DNA from: Chloroflexota bacterium
GTDB taxonomy: Bacteria; Chloroflexota; Limnocylindria; Limnocylindrales; CSP1-4
Assembly: GCA_021786265.1 (NCBI GenBank)
Contig: JAJYNP010000099.1
Span: forward strand, 1-32,493
Direction of reading: 5' to 3'
Length of the DNA: 32,493 bases
The notes below the pieces were generated by a model that worked only from the letters and a program-made list of their open reading frames with translations, made no database searches and was not told where the DNA came from. This document shows, piece by piece, positions 24,322 through 32,159 of the stretch; position 1 is the first letter of the stretch; each line of letters opens with the position of its first letter. The position numbers and the translations under genes were made by a program.

Positions 24322-25581
24322 TCAGAACCCCGGGCTGGAGGTCGCGGATGGACTCGGGCTGGGAGCTGGGGCCTCGATCGTCACCTGGACGGCGGACGGG
24401 CTGATCGCGACCAGCGAGGTGCCGGTCGGGGCGGAGAACGTCGCGGGCAGCGTGAACGTCCCGGAATCGAGCCCGGTGACGCTGACCGTGGCGTAGAGGG
24501 TCGCCGGGTCGATGACGTCGAGCGCGGAGCTGGGGCCGCCGAGCGTGACCAGCACGTCCGGCACGGACAGGGTGTAGGTGCGGTCGGGGCGCGTTCCGGT
24601 CAGGACGACGCCGGCCCCGAAGCTCCGCGATCCGGTCTCGACGGTCACGCGGACGCGGACCTGGACCCTGGACGGTGCGAGCACGGTCACGCCCTTCGGC
24701 GGCTGGAGGGCGACCGAGGTTGCCAGATCCGCGCTCCTGCCGGCCACGGAGATGGGCGCGGTCGAAACGCTCGCCAGCGAGCCGACCGCCGAGGCCGGAC
24801 CGCTGACGGTCGCGGTGAGCGGCGTGACCGTGACGTCCCGGATCGCGTAGCCGGTGGCGAGCTGACCCGTCACGGTCGGCACGACCGGCACGGTCCGGTT
24901 CACCTGCTGTTCCCCGACCGCAATCGTCACATGCGCGGTGGAGGGGTCGATCTCCACCGGTGAGATGACGTCGCCGCGGCCGTCGACGGCGACCAGGTCG
25001 ACGTTGGCGTCGACGTTGGAGCCGCTCGGGTCGATCGCGACGCGGGCTTCCGCCGCCGCGACCTGGGACACCAGCGAGCTGGCGCCCCGGACTGTGACGG
25101 TGGTGGGGCTGACGATCGCCTGGCCGGCGGTGAGCCCGGCCGGCACCGTCCCGCGCTCGACCTGGACGGGCACCTGCTCGCTGATCACGGGGTCCAGGCG
25201 CGCGACCACGGTGGCGGGCTCCCAGCTGACGATCTGGATCCGCTGATCGCGGGCCACCACCCGCACGGGGACGCTGACCGGCGCTCCGCCGGGCTGCGTC
25301 CCCACCCCGGTCAGGTCGGCGGTGGCGACGAAGGAGGCGCTCGTCACCTGAGCCGCGACGTCTATCGGCGCGATGTACTGGACCGAGGTGACGTCGCCGA
25401 GGTTCCCCAGCAGGAACGTGCCCGCCGGCTGGTCGATCGCGTCGATCGGGACCGGACCGGTCCAGGTCCGTGCGTTCTGGGAGATCACGAGCCCCAGGTA
25501 CAGGACCACCGCCAGGGCGATGGCTCCGAGACGCAGGGGCCAGTTGCGGACGAGGATGCGGAGGATCCGGCTTGCCGTCAC
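24322..25581 (-). CDS. cdaR: YbbR-domain protein (CdaR-like)
   Basis: Membrane-anchored regulator of the diadenylate cyclase. An N-terminal basic stretch and one membrane helix (about 15-34, LRLGAIALAVVLYLGLVIS) are followed by a long extracytoplasmic beta-rich region of several YbbR-like repeats (recurrent VPV, PTTVTVRGASS, VSGPASAVGSL, VTLGGPSSAL segments), then a Pro/Ser-rich tail (PAPSPSPSATSS). Length is 419 aa. The start GTG 25581 overlaps the cdaA stop as GTGA. In Firmicutes, YbbR (CdaR) binds CdaA; that this one does so is inferred from order and coupling. Confidence 0.9.
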   Translation of the reverse strand: MTASRILRILVRNWPLRLGAIALAVVLYLGLVISQNARTWTGPVPIDAIDQPAGTFLLGNLGDVTSVQYIAPIDVAAQVTSASFVATADLTGVGTQPGGAPVSVPVRVVARDQRIQIVSWEPATVVARLDPVISEQVPVQVERGTVPAGLTAGQAIVSPTTVTVRGASSLVSQVAAAEARVAIDPSGSNVDANVDLVAVDGRGDVISPVEIDPSTAHVTIAVGEQQVNRTVPVVPTVTGQLATGYAIRDVTVTPLTATVSGPASAVGSLASVSTAPISVAGRSADLATSVALQPPKGVTVLAPSRVQVRVRVTVETGSRSFGAGVVLTGTRPDRTYTLSVPDVLVTLGGPSSALDVIDPATLYATVSVTGLDSGTFTLPATFSAPTGTSLVAISPSAVQVTIEAPAPSPSPSATSSPGF

Positions 25582-26525
25582 GTGCGGTCAGCCCGCCCCG
25601 CTGTCGCGGCTCCCGCCGCCCCGGGTTTCTGTCCCCCCCGGCCGGTCCGACGCCGGATCCCGTAGCGCGGCCAGGCGCGGCCGGGACGGTGGAGGTGCGG
25701 CCAGTGGTCATCGAGGCGCTCGGGGGTCACCGCTCGGCGCGAGGCATCGAGACGCAGCAGGGTGGCGAGCGCCACCCGCAGCTGCTCTTCGTCCAGGTTC
25801 CGCACGATCCGCCCGCGCTCGACGAGGCTGATGGCCCCGGTCTCCTCGCTCACCACCACGACCAGGGCGTCCGTCTCCTCCGTGATCCCGAACGCGGCCC
25901 GGTGGCGGGTTCCGAACCGCTCCGTCCCCGGGGACACCTCGGCGAGCGGCAGCACCGCGCCGGCCGCCAGGATACGGCCTCCGCGCACGATCACCGCACC
26001 GTCGTGGAGTGGCGACCGTGGCATGAAGATGGTCCGCAGCAGCTCCGCCGACAGGTCGGCGTGCATCATGACCCCGCTCTCGGCAAAGTCCTCCAGCCCC
26101 GTCTCACGTTCGAGGACGATCAGCGCACCGTGCCGGTCCTGGGCGAACCCGTAGGACGCGTGCGAGATCTCAGCGGCGACGTGCTCGATGGCCCCCTGCT
26201 GGCCCGGGGCGAGCAGCCACCCGAGCGATCCGACGTGGCCGAGGCGCTCGAGCGCCCGGCGCAGCTCGGGCTGGAAGACCACCACGAGGGCGAACAGCCC
26301 GACCACGGCGCCCGCCTGGAGGATCTGCGAGAGGAGCTGAAGGCCCAGGAGCTGGGCCAGCACGTACACGCCGTACAGGAGCGTGACCCCGATCACGAGG
26401 CGGACCGCACGGGTGTCCCGGATCAGGCTGAACAGGCCGTAGATGAGCAGCGCCGTGAGCCCGATATCGATGAAGGTCGTCGGCTTCGGCTGGATCCCCG
26501 AGAGCAGGTCCAGGAGTTGCTGCAT
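25578..26525 (-). CDS. cdaA: membrane diadenylate cyclase CdaA
   Basis: Makes c-di-AMP from two ATP; c-di-AMP controls K+/osmolyte balance and cell-wall synthesis. Three hydrophobic helices lie in the first 85 residues (about 20-35, 42-60, 65-84). The DAC domain then carries the catalytic DGA in LHDGAVIV (175-177) and GTRHRAA with RHR (207-209). Length 315 aa is longer than the typical 270-280, with a basic, probably disordered tail (about 262-315). There is no Shine-Dalgarno; TACACT lies 8 nt before the ATG, with two 15-bp repeats just upstream. Confidence 0.96.
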   Translation of the reverse strand: MQQLLDLLSGIQPKPTTFIDIGLTALLIYGLFSLIRDTRAVRLVIGVTLLYGVYVLAQLLGLQLLSQILQAGAVVGLFALVVVFQPELRRALERLGHVGSLGWLLAPGQQGAIEHVAAEISHASYGFAQDRHGALIVLERETGLEDFAESGVMMHADLSAELLRTIFMPRSPLHDGAVIVRGGRILAAGAVLPLAEVSPGTERFGTRHRAAFGITEETDALVVVVSEETGAISLVERGRIVRNLDEEQLRVALATLLRLDASRRAVTPERLDDHWPHLHRPGRAWPRYGIRRRTGRGGQKPGAAGAATAGRADRT

Positions 26526-26533
26526 CGGGCGCT

Positions 26534-26539
26534 AGTGTA
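26534..26539 (-). promoter_or_regulatory. leaderless-type -10 box of the cdaA operon
   Basis: TACACT on the minus strand, 8 nt before the cdaA ATG. No TTGACA-like -35 is present; the repeat CCGCCAGGTGCCCGC occupies that position 3 bp upstream. This suggests an activator-dependent or repeat-defined promoter. Confidence 0.45.
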
Positions 26540-26542
26540 GCA

Positions 26543-26578
26543 GCGGGCACCTGGCGGCCGGCCGCGGGCACCTGGCGG
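26543..26578. repeat. two 15-bp direct repeats, 21-bp period, in the cdaA promoter
   Basis: GCGGGCACCTGGCGG at 26543-26557 and 26564-26578, identical and 21 bp apart (two helical turns). They lie directly upstream of the TACACT box of cdaA and share CCTGGCGG with the repeats upstream of the TPR gene. Confidence 0.6.
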
Positions 26579-26586
26579 GCAGGTGC
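26568..26586. other. 7-bp inverted repeat at the end of the TPR gene
   Basis: GCACCTG and CAGGTGC with a 5-nt loop (GCGGG), overlapping the distal copy of the cdaA repeat. It could be a transcription terminator for the TPR gene, an operator dyad, or both. Confidence 0.4.
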
Positions 26587-26647
26587 GCCGACGGCCGCCG
26601 GCAGGCAGGCGACCCACGGGACGGAACGCGCGCCGCCCAGGGCGGAC

Positions 26648-27973
26648 TCAGGGCTGGTCGGCCGGCGGCGCGCTCGCGGCTCCCGGCGACGCGCGCCATC
26701 CGGTGGACAGCGGTTGCGCCGCGTCGCGCCGGAAGGCCTCGACCCTGGCCAGCCCGTCCCGATCGCCCTCCAGGACGAGCAGACGCTCGAGAAGGTCCAG
26801 CGTCTCGGCCGCCCGCTCGGCATGGCCGGTCACCACGTGGATACGAGCCAGCTCGAGGTGCACCTCGGTATCGCCCGGGGCACCAGCGAGGGCCCGAAGA
26901 CACTCGTCCACCGCGCTCCGGGAGGCGCCCATTGCCAGGCACGACTCCGCGGCCCGGACGTACAGCCTCGCCGCATCGTGGGGGTCGCCGGCGGCCGCGC
27001 GCTCGTCCGCCGCGGCAAACGCCGCCTCGGGATCGGGCCGACCCGATGGCCCCGCGGGCGTGCGCTCGTCCCGCACCGGCGGGGCCGGCGTGTCCCGGGG
27101 CTCTTCGGGGATCGCGCCCGCGCGTTCGGAGTCGGCGAGCCCGGCGGCTGCCGCGTCGGCGGTCGCGCCGCCTGCCATCGCGACATCGGCGGTCGTGCTG
27201 TCGGCGGTCGTGCTGTCGGCGGCGCCGGAGCCGCCGTCTCCCTCCTGCGCGAGCTCGTGCACGGCAACTGCGGCGACGGATGCCGGGGGAGCCGGGGGAG
27301 CCGGGGGAGCCGGGGGAGCCAGCGTGGCCGCGCGCCGGGCACCGGGCTTTGCCTCGGCCGCATCCGGTTCGCCGGTAGGACCCGCGGGTGCCCCGGTGCC
27401 GGCCTTGGCGGTCGCCCCGGCCCGTCTCGGTGGCTCCCGGCGTCTCATCGGCCGAGTGACCCCCGGGGACGTCCCGCCTGGCGGGCGAGCGGCGGCGCCC
27501 TGGCCTGTTCCCGGTTCCGGTGGCGAGGGTTCCAACGCGGCGTGCCGGGCCGACGCGAGCTCCTCGGCGCGCCGCTTCCGCACGTCGGTCAGGGCCAGAT
27601 CGCGTGCCCGGACCGCCACCGCATACCCGGCGTCGAGGCTGTCCATCTCGACGTGTGCATCGGCCAGACGGTCGAGGCAGGCCGCGGCCTCGTCTGCCTG
27701 CCCGGCCGCCTCGTGGGCCCGGGCGGCGACCTCGAGGGCAGCCGGATCGGCCGGCGCGCGCTGCAGCGCTGCCCGGGCCGAGACGAGGGCCTCGTCGACC
27801 CGCCCGAGGAGGAGCAGGGCGTCGGCCATGCCCACGTGGGGGAGTGGCCGGTCGGGTGCGATCGCGGCCGCCGCGCGGTAGTGCACCAGCGCGTCGTCCA
27901 GCCTGCCACGGAGCGCGGCGACGTGGCCCGCCCTCAGCGCTTCCTTGTACCGCTCGAAGATGGGGTCCGCCAT
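26648..27973 (-). CDS. tetratricopeptide-repeat protein with long disordered linker
   Basis: 441 residues, not recognised beyond its repeats. N-terminal TPR-like helices (about 15-110) include AALRGRLDDALVHYRAAAAI, LLLGRVDEALVSARAALQRAP and HEAAGQADEAAACLDRLADA; a second TPR block is at about 335-420 (AARLYVRAAESCLAMG, LARIHVVTGHAERAAETLD). Between them, about 180 residues are Ala/Pro/Gly/Thr-rich and low complexity. They contain APP repeated four times (four 9-bp copies, 27282-27317) and STTAD twice (15-bp repeat, 27186-27215). Probably a cytoplasmic scaffold. It lies between the ribosomal and cdaA operons; the partner is unknown. No Shine-Dalgarno is seen at ATG 27973; a weak CACGCT lies 6 nt upstream. 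Confidence 0.8.
   Translation of the reverse strand: MADPIFERYKEALRAGHVAALRGRLDDALVHYRAAAAIAPDRPLPHVGMADALLLLGRVDEALVSARAALQRAPADPAALEVAARAHEAAGQADEAAACLDRLADAHVEMDSLDAGYAVAVRARDLALTDVRKRRAEELASARHAALEPSPPEPGTGQGAAARPPGGTSPGVTRPMRRREPPRRAGATAKAGTGAPAGPTGEPDAAEAKPGARRAATLAPPAPPAPPAPPASVAAVAVHELAQEGDGGSGAADSTTADSTTADVAMAGGATADAAAAGLADSERAGAIPEEPRDTPAPPVRDERTPAGPSGRPDPEAAFAAADERAAAGDPHDAARLYVRAAESCLAMGASRSAVDECLRALAGAPGDTEVHLELARIHVVTGHAERAAETLDLLERLLVLEGDRDGLARVEAFRRDAAQPLSTGWRASPGAASAPPADQP
27186..27215. repeat. 15-bp tandem repeat inside the TPR gene linker
   Basis: TCGGCGGTCGTGCTG occurs twice in tandem and a third copy begins before it diverges. It is in frame and encodes the repeated STTAD peptide. 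It probably arose by slippage and may vary between strains. Confidence 0.75.
27282..27317. repeat. 9-bp microsatellite-like repeat inside the TPR gene linker
   Basis: Four tandem copies of GCCGGGGGA followed by a partial copy, encoding the Ala-Pro-Pro repeats in the disordered linker. Unit length keeps the reading frame, so copy-number change would only alter linker length. Confidence 0.8.
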
Positions 27974-28077
27974 GGGCGCAGCGTGGCACAGCTGCGGGTT
28001 ACGTGCACGACGCCCCGCGCTCGCAGCGTGTCCTGTGGCGAGGGCGGCTGGTCGCGGGCAAGTCGTGCCGGCCCGGT

Positions 28078-28172
28078 CCGCCAGGCGTACACGCGCGGAG
28101 CGGGTGTCGGTAGCAACCCGCCAGGCGTACACCCCGGGAACGATCGGCGGCGTCAACCCGCCAGGCGTTCAC
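28078..28172. repeat. three direct repeats at an exact 40-bp period upstream of the TPR gene
   Basis: Core CCGCCAGGCGTACAC at 28078-28092 (15 bp), extended CAACCCGCCAGGCGTACAC at 28114-28132, and the same 19-mer with one change (GTTCAC for GTACAC) at 28154-28172. Spacers of about 21 bp are unrelated. The last copy also forms an imperfect 20-bp dyad, CGCCAGG-N6-CCTGGCG, at 28159-28178. Likely regulator-binding sites on about the same DNA face. Confidence 0.65.
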
Positions 28173-28223
28173 CTGGCGAGAGTGTGACAGCCCGGAGCCC
28201 GCTACTGGCCAGCGGCAGAGACG

Positions 28224-28240
28224 CTCCCCCGCACGGGGAG
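28224..28240 (-). terminator. possible terminator hairpin downstream of rpsI (distal)
   Basis: CTCCCC and GGGGAG, 6-bp stem with a 5-nt loop, no T-run. Together with the 28253-28274 hairpin it may end the ribosomal transcript. Confidence 0.4.
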
Positions 28241-28252
28241 TCCCGTCGGCTG

Positions 28253-28274
28253 GGCCCGTGCCTCGATACGGGCC
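28253..28274 (-). terminator. possible terminator hairpin downstream of rpsI (proximal)
   Basis: GGCCCGT and ACGGGCC, perfect 7-bp stem with an 8-nt loop, about 160 bp after the rpsI stop. No U-tract follows on the minus strand. Confidence 0.4.
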
Positions 28275-28433
28275 GCCCCCCGTTCCCCCGATGGACATTC
28301 GGCGGAATGCCGCGGACGCAGCGCCACTCCGCCCTTCCTCACCGCGCGGCGAGGGCGACGGGTGGCCGGGTCGTGCCGGGCGGGCGCGAGCGGAGAGCCC
28401 GGCCGATCTCCTGCCAGGACCTGTCTGTCTCGA

Positions 28434-28835
28434 CTAGCGCTTCGTGTACTGCGGCGCCTTGCGCGCGCGCTTCAGGCCGTACTTCTTGCGCTCCTTCATC
28501 CGCGGATCGCGGGACAGGAGCCCGGCCTGCCGCAATGGGAGGCGGGTCGCCTCCGGATCCGACTGGAGCAACGCGCGGGCGATCCCATGGCGGATCGCGC
28601 CGGCCTGCCCCTGGTAACCGCCACCGTCGACCTTCACCATCGCGTTGTACCGGCCCTCGGTGCCGGTGACGCGGAACGGCATCAGGATCTCGGACTGGTT
28701 GATCGCGTTGCCGAAGTGCTCGTCGAGGCTGCGGCCGTTCACGACCACCTCACCCTCGCCGGGGATGAGCCGGACACGGGCGACGCTGGTCTTCCGGCGA
28801 CCGGTCCCGTAGTAGAAGGCGACGTTGCTGGTCAT
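28434..28835 (-). CDS. rpsI: 30S ribosomal protein S9
   Basis: 133 residues. [17 protein letters not shown] near the start, [23 protein letters not shown] in the middle, and the basic C-terminal tail ending APQYTKR, which reaches the ribosomal P site. AGGA lies 6 nt before the ATG. Last gene of the ribosomal operon, 17 bp after rplM. Confidence 0.98.
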   Translation of the reverse strand: MTSNVAFYYGTGRRKTSVARVRLIPGEGEVVVNGRSLDEHFGNAINQSEILMPFRVTGTEGRYNAMVKVDGGGYQGQAGAIRHGIARALLQSDPEATRLPLRQAGLLSRDPRMKERKKYGLKRARKAPQYTKR

Positions 28836-28852
28836 GCTGTCCTGGTCTCCGT

Positions 28853-29284
28853 TCAGGCGAGCGGCTCGGGCCGCTGTGCCTGGTGTGGGTGCTCGGCGCC
28901 CGCATACACTTTGAGTTTCCGCAGCTGCTGCACACCCAGGCGATTGCGGGGCAGCATGCCCTTCACGGCGCGGCGGATCGCTTCCTCGGGGCGGCGATCC
29001 AGCAGCTCGCCGAGGGTCTCCTGGCGAAGCCCGTTAGGGTACCCGCTGTGGCGCGTGTACACCTTCGAATCGCGCTTGCCCCGGGTCACGGCCACGCGGG
29101 ACGCGTTGACCACGATCACGTGGTCACCGCTGTCGAGGTGGGTGGCGTAGGTCGGCTTGTGCTTGCCCTCGAGGACGCGCGCCACGCGCGACGCCAGGCG
29201 GCCGAGCGTCTGGTCGGTCGCGTCGACCACGAACCAGTGGCGCTCGATCCCCTCCTCGCTAGGCGTATACGTCTTCGTCGTCAT
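28853..29284 (-). CDS. rplM: 50S ribosomal protein L13
   Basis: 143 residues; [55 protein letters not shown] and the final [16 protein letters not shown] are all L13. The ATG at 29284 has GGAGAAGG immediately upstream and lies inside the end of truA, overlapping it by 26 bp. The longer frame to 29407 is rejected because it runs into truA. Confidence 0.98.
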   Translation of the reverse strand: MTTKTYTPSEEGIERHWFVVDATDQTLGRLASRVARVLEGKHKPTYATHLDSGDHVIVVNASRVAVTRGKRDSKVYTRHSGYPNGLRQETLGELLDRRPEEAIRRAVKGMLPRNRLGVQQLRKLKVYAGAEHPHQAQRPEPLA

Positions 29285-30032
29285 CCTTCTCCGTCCGTCG
29301 AGCCGGCCCGTCGTACACGACGCGCCGGAGGCACAGCCCGTGTGGCGGCGCCACCGCCCCGTGGAAGGCTCGGCCGCCGGGCCCGAGGGCCTGCGCGATC
29401 TCGCCACCGGCGATCTCCCCGTGCCCCGCGCGGAGGAGCGCCGCCACGACGCTTCGCACCATCTGGCGCAGGAACGCGTCCGCGGCGACGTCGATCGTCA
29501 CCTGGTGCCCGGTCCTGCGGATCCGGATCCAGTGGATGGTCCGGATCGGTTGTCGATCCGCCGCGCCGAAGGCCGAGAAATCGTGCCGGCCCACCAGGGC
29601 CGACGCCGCCTCGGACATCGCCGCGACGTCCAGTGGGTCCCGCACCCCGAGCGCGTAGCGCTCGCGGAGCGGGCTGCGCGGCCCGTTCCAGACGGTGTAG
29701 CGGTACTCCCGATACCGCGCCGCGTAGCGGGGATGGAAGCCCGGAGCCGTCCGGCGCAGGCCGTGGACCCCGATGTCGGCCGGAAGGATCGCCGTGAGCG
29801 CCCGCTCGAGCTCTCCCGCCGGGAGGCGCCCCGGGTAGGTGAACGAGATCACCTGCCCCGATGCGTGGACCCCGGCATCGGTCCGGCCGGCGGCCAGCAC
29901 GCGCACCCTGCGTCCATCGCCGAGCCGCGCGAGGGCTGCCTCCAGTTCTCCCTGGACGGTCCGGCGGCCAGGCTGGGCCTGGAACCCGTCGAAGTCCGTC
30001 CCGTCATATTCGACCCGTGCGCGGTACTGCAC
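29259..30032 (-). CDS. truA: tRNA pseudouridine(38-40) synthase
   Basis: Modifies positions 38-40 in the anticodon arm of many tRNAs. Starts [16 protein letters not shown], with catalytic Asp in [11 protein letters not shown] (D52), and later [18 protein letters not shown], all TruA signatures. The GTG at 30032 gives 257 aa, with the first strand beginning right away as in other TruAs, and has GAGGG upstream. An ATG at 30086 with its own GAGG is possible and would add an 18-residue N-terminus. The C-terminal 26 bp overlap rplM. Confidence 0.94.
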   Translation of the reverse strand: MQYRARVEYDGTDFDGFQAQPGRRTVQGELEAALARLGDGRRVRVLAAGRTDAGVHASGQVISFTYPGRLPAGELERALTAILPADIGVHGLRRTAPGFHPRYAARYREYRYTVWNGPRSPLRERYALGVRDPLDVAAMSEAASALVGRHDFSAFGAADRQPIRTIHWIRIRRTGHQVTIDVAADAFLRQMVRSVVAALLRAGHGEIAGGEIAQALGPGGRAFHGAVAPPHGLCLRRVVYDGPARRTEKDDDEDVYA

Positions 30033-30093
30033 GGAGCCGCCCTCTCGGGCGGACCTTGGACCGGCCTCGCGGCCGGCCGTCCTCATCGGCGCC

Positions 30094-30447
30094 TCAGACC
30101 AGTTCGATCTGGACGATCGGGGCGGCATCCCCGGCCCGCTGGCCGAGCCGGACGATCCGCGTGAAGCCCGACGTCCGGTCGGCGTACTTCGGCGCGATCT
30201 CGTTGAACAGCTTGTCGACGACGAGCGGCTCGTCGGGGAGTTCCGCGATCACCCGTCGCCGCGAGTCCAGCGAGCCCTCGCGGGCGAGCGTGATGACGTG
30301 ATCGACCTGCCCGCGGATCTCCTTGGCCTTGGCCTCGGTGGTGCGGACCTGCTCGTAGCGAAGGATCGAGACGACCAGGTTCCGGTACAGCGCCAGGCGC
30401 GGTCCCTGCTTGCGGCCGAGCTTCCGGCCGTCCACGCGGTGAGCCAC
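30094..30447 (-). CDS. rplQ: 50S ribosomal protein L17
   Basis: 117 residues; MAHRVDGRKLGRKQGPRLAL, LVVSILRYEQVRTTEAKAKE and SGFTRIVRLGQRAGDAAPI are L17. The start is GTG at 30447, 3 nt after the rpoA stop, with GGAGG lying at the rpoA stop, so the two genes are tightly coupled. Confidence 0.97.
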   Translation of the reverse strand: MAHRVDGRKLGRKQGPRLALYRNLVVSILRYEQVRTTEAKAKEIRGQVDHVITLAREGSLDSRRRVIAELPDEPLVVDKLFNEIAPKYADRTSGFTRIVRLGQRAGDAAPIVQIELV

Positions 30448-30450
30448 CGA

Positions 30451-31506
30451 TCAGGCCTCCGTGTCGGACGGCGCGATGTCGTCGCCGTCGTCGGTCTCGA
30501 GCTCGTCGAGCGATTCCTCGTCCTCGGGGAGCTCGTCGTCGGCCCCGGCCACCTCGCCGTCGCCCGACTCGTCGCCAGGCAGGGTGAAGCCGCGCATGCG
30601 GAGCCGTTCCTTCATCTCGTCGAGCGACTTCTTGCCGAAGTTCCGCATGCGCAGGAGGTCATCGTCGGACAGCTGGAGCAGCTGCCCGACCTTGACGATG
30701 TTGTTGCGCTTCAGCGAGTTGTAGGCCCGCATCGGGAGATCGAGCTCCTCGATCGGCATCTCCAGCATGTTGGCCGGGAGGAGCGGGGTCGAGACGCCAC
30801 CGGTGGCACCCGCACCCACCTGCTTGCCGGTCGTGGTGAACAGGCTGAAGTGCCGCACCAGGATGTCCGCGGCGCGGGAGAGCGATTCCTCCGGGGAGAT
30901 GGCCCCGTCGGTCTCGATCTCGAGGGTGAGCTTGTCGTAGTTGGTCATCTGGCCGACGCGCACCGGGTCGACCGTGTAGTTCACCTTCTTGACGGGCGAG
31001 AAGATCGCGTCCACCGGGATCACGCCGATCGGCAGCGGTTCCGTCCGCTCCGCGCCGAGATACCCGATCCCGGACTCCACGGTGAGGTCCATCTCCACCG
31101 TCACGTCGCCCGAGTCGAGCGTCATGAGGTGCAGCTCGGGGTTGATGATCTCGACCTCGGCGGAGGGCGTGATGTCGGCGGCGCTGACCTCACCCGCGCC
31201 GGCCTTCGTGAGCTTGAGCTGGACCGGGTGGTCCGGCGAGTAGGTCTTGAGGCGAAGCTTCTTGACGTTCAGCACGATCTGCGTGACGTCTTCCTTGACG
31301 CCCGGGATGGTGCTGAACTCGTGATAGACGTCCCGGATCTGGATCGCGGTGACCGCGGCGCCCTCGAGCGACGAGAGCAGCACGCGGCGCAGCGCGTTGC
31401 CGAGCGTGACGCCATAGCCCGCCGGCAGCGGGCCGGCCTCGAACTTGGCATAGGACGACCCCAGCTGCTCGATGGACTCGATCTGGGGTGTCTCCAGTTG
31501 CATCAT
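30451..31506 (-). CDS. rpoA: DNA-directed RNA polymerase alpha subunit
   Basis: 351 residues. N-terminal assembly domain (about 20-225; GYGVTLGNALRRVLLSSL, then DLTVESGIGYLGAERT). C-terminal DNA/activator-binding domain (about 250-305; PIEELDLPMRAYNSLKRNNI, and RNFGKKSLDEMKERL). It ends in an unusual acidic tail of about 40 residues (311-351, rich in Asp and Glu). Two ATGs at 31506 and 31503 are equivalent starts. Confidence 0.98.
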   Translation of the reverse strand: MMQLETPQIESIEQLGSSYAKFEAGPLPAGYGVTLGNALRRVLLSSLEGAAVTAIQIRDVYHEFSTIPGVKEDVTQIVLNVKKLRLKTYSPDHPVQLKLTKAGAGEVSAADITPSAEVEIINPELHLMTLDSGDVTVEMDLTVESGIGYLGAERTEPLPIGVIPVDAIFSPVKKVNYTVDPVRVGQMTNYDKLTLEIETDGAISPEESLSRAADILVRHFSLFTTTGKQVGAGATGGVSTPLLPANMLEMPIEELDLPMRAYNSLKRNNIVKVGQLLQLSDDDLLRMRNFGKKSLDEMKERLRMRGFTLPGDESGDGEVAGADDELPEDEESLDELETDDGDDIAPSDTEA

Positions 31507-31516
31507 GGACGGCGAC

Positions 31517-32143
31517 CTACCTCGAGTAGTACTCGACCACGAGCTGCTCGTTGAGTTCGAGCGGCATCTGGTCGCGGCGCGGAAGGGCGGTGACGGAACC
31601 GCTCAGCCGCTCGGGGTCCACGGTCACCCACTCCGGCCGGGGCGCCGCACCCATCTGGGAGCGGGCGTTCTTGAACAGGTCCAGCGAGCGGCTGCCGTCG
31701 CGCACGTCGACCCGGTCACCGGGCCGCAGCTGGTACGACGCGATGTCGGTCGGGACGCCGTTCACGGCGAAGTGCCCGTGGTTGACGAGCTGGCGTGCCA
31801 TGGGCCGGCTGTTCGCGAAGCCCATGCGGTAGACGACGTTGTCCAGCCGCAGCTCCAGCAGCCGCAGCAGGTTCTCGCCGGTGACGCCCGGCCGGGAGCG
31901 GGCCAGGACGAAGTAGTCCTTGAACTGCCGCTCCATCACCGAGTACACCCGGCGGAACTTCTGCTTCTCCCGGAGGTGCGTCCCGAAGTCGGACATCTTG
32001 CGGCGGCGCACGCCGTGCTGCCCGGGCGGGCTGGGCCGGCGCTCCACCGCGCACTTCTTGGTGTAGCAGCGGGTGCCCTTCAGGAAGAGCTTGCTGCCCT
32101 CCCGGCGGCAGAGCCGGCAGACTGGGTCGTGGTAACGGGCCAT
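31517..32143 (-). CDS. rpsD: 30S ribosomal protein S4 (zinc-binding form)
   Basis: 208 residues; primary 16S rRNA-binding assembly protein. Four cysteines C9, C12, C26, C31 (CRLC and CYTKKC) form the zinc-binding C+ type. S4 core RPSPPGQHGVRRRKMSDFG, the S4 RNA-binding motif around LELRLDNVVYRMGFANSR, and final VVEYYSR. AGGAG lies 9 nt before the ATG. It follows rpsK by 16 bp. Confidence 0.98.
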   Translation of the reverse strand: MARYHDPVCRLCRREGSKLFLKGTRCYTKKCAVERRPSPPGQHGVRRRKMSDFGTHLREKQKFRRVYSVMERQFKDYFVLARSRPGVTGENLLRLLELRLDNVVYRMGFANSRPMARQLVNHGHFAVNGVPTDIASYQLRPGDRVDVRDGSRSLDLFKNARSQMGAAPRPEWVTVDPERLSGSVTALPRRDQMPLELNEQLVVEYYSR

Positions 32144-32159
32144 CCGATCGCGCTCCTGC

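Larger units (their letters stand above)
27974..28433. other. 460-bp intergenic region between rpsI and the TPR gene
   Basis: No supportable gene, tRNA or known riboswitch was found. It contains, in the direction of the minus-strand genes, a GC hairpin (28274-28253), a second hairpin (28240-28224), then three copies of a repeat with 40-bp period (28172-28078), and about 100 bp before the TPR start without clear elements. Probably the 3' end of the ribosomal operon followed by the promoter region of the TPR gene. Confidence 0.6.

Noticed and set aside
28078..28172. CRISPR array
   Set aside because: Only three repeats, about 15-19 bp long with roughly 21-bp spacers, no cas genes and a dyad in one copy; too short for a CRISPR repeat and better read as regulator sites.
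27974..28433. tRNA or other stable RNA gene in the 460-bp gap
   Set aside because: No GGTTCGAATCC-type T-arm, cloverleaf pairing or known ncRNA core could be found; only simple hairpins.
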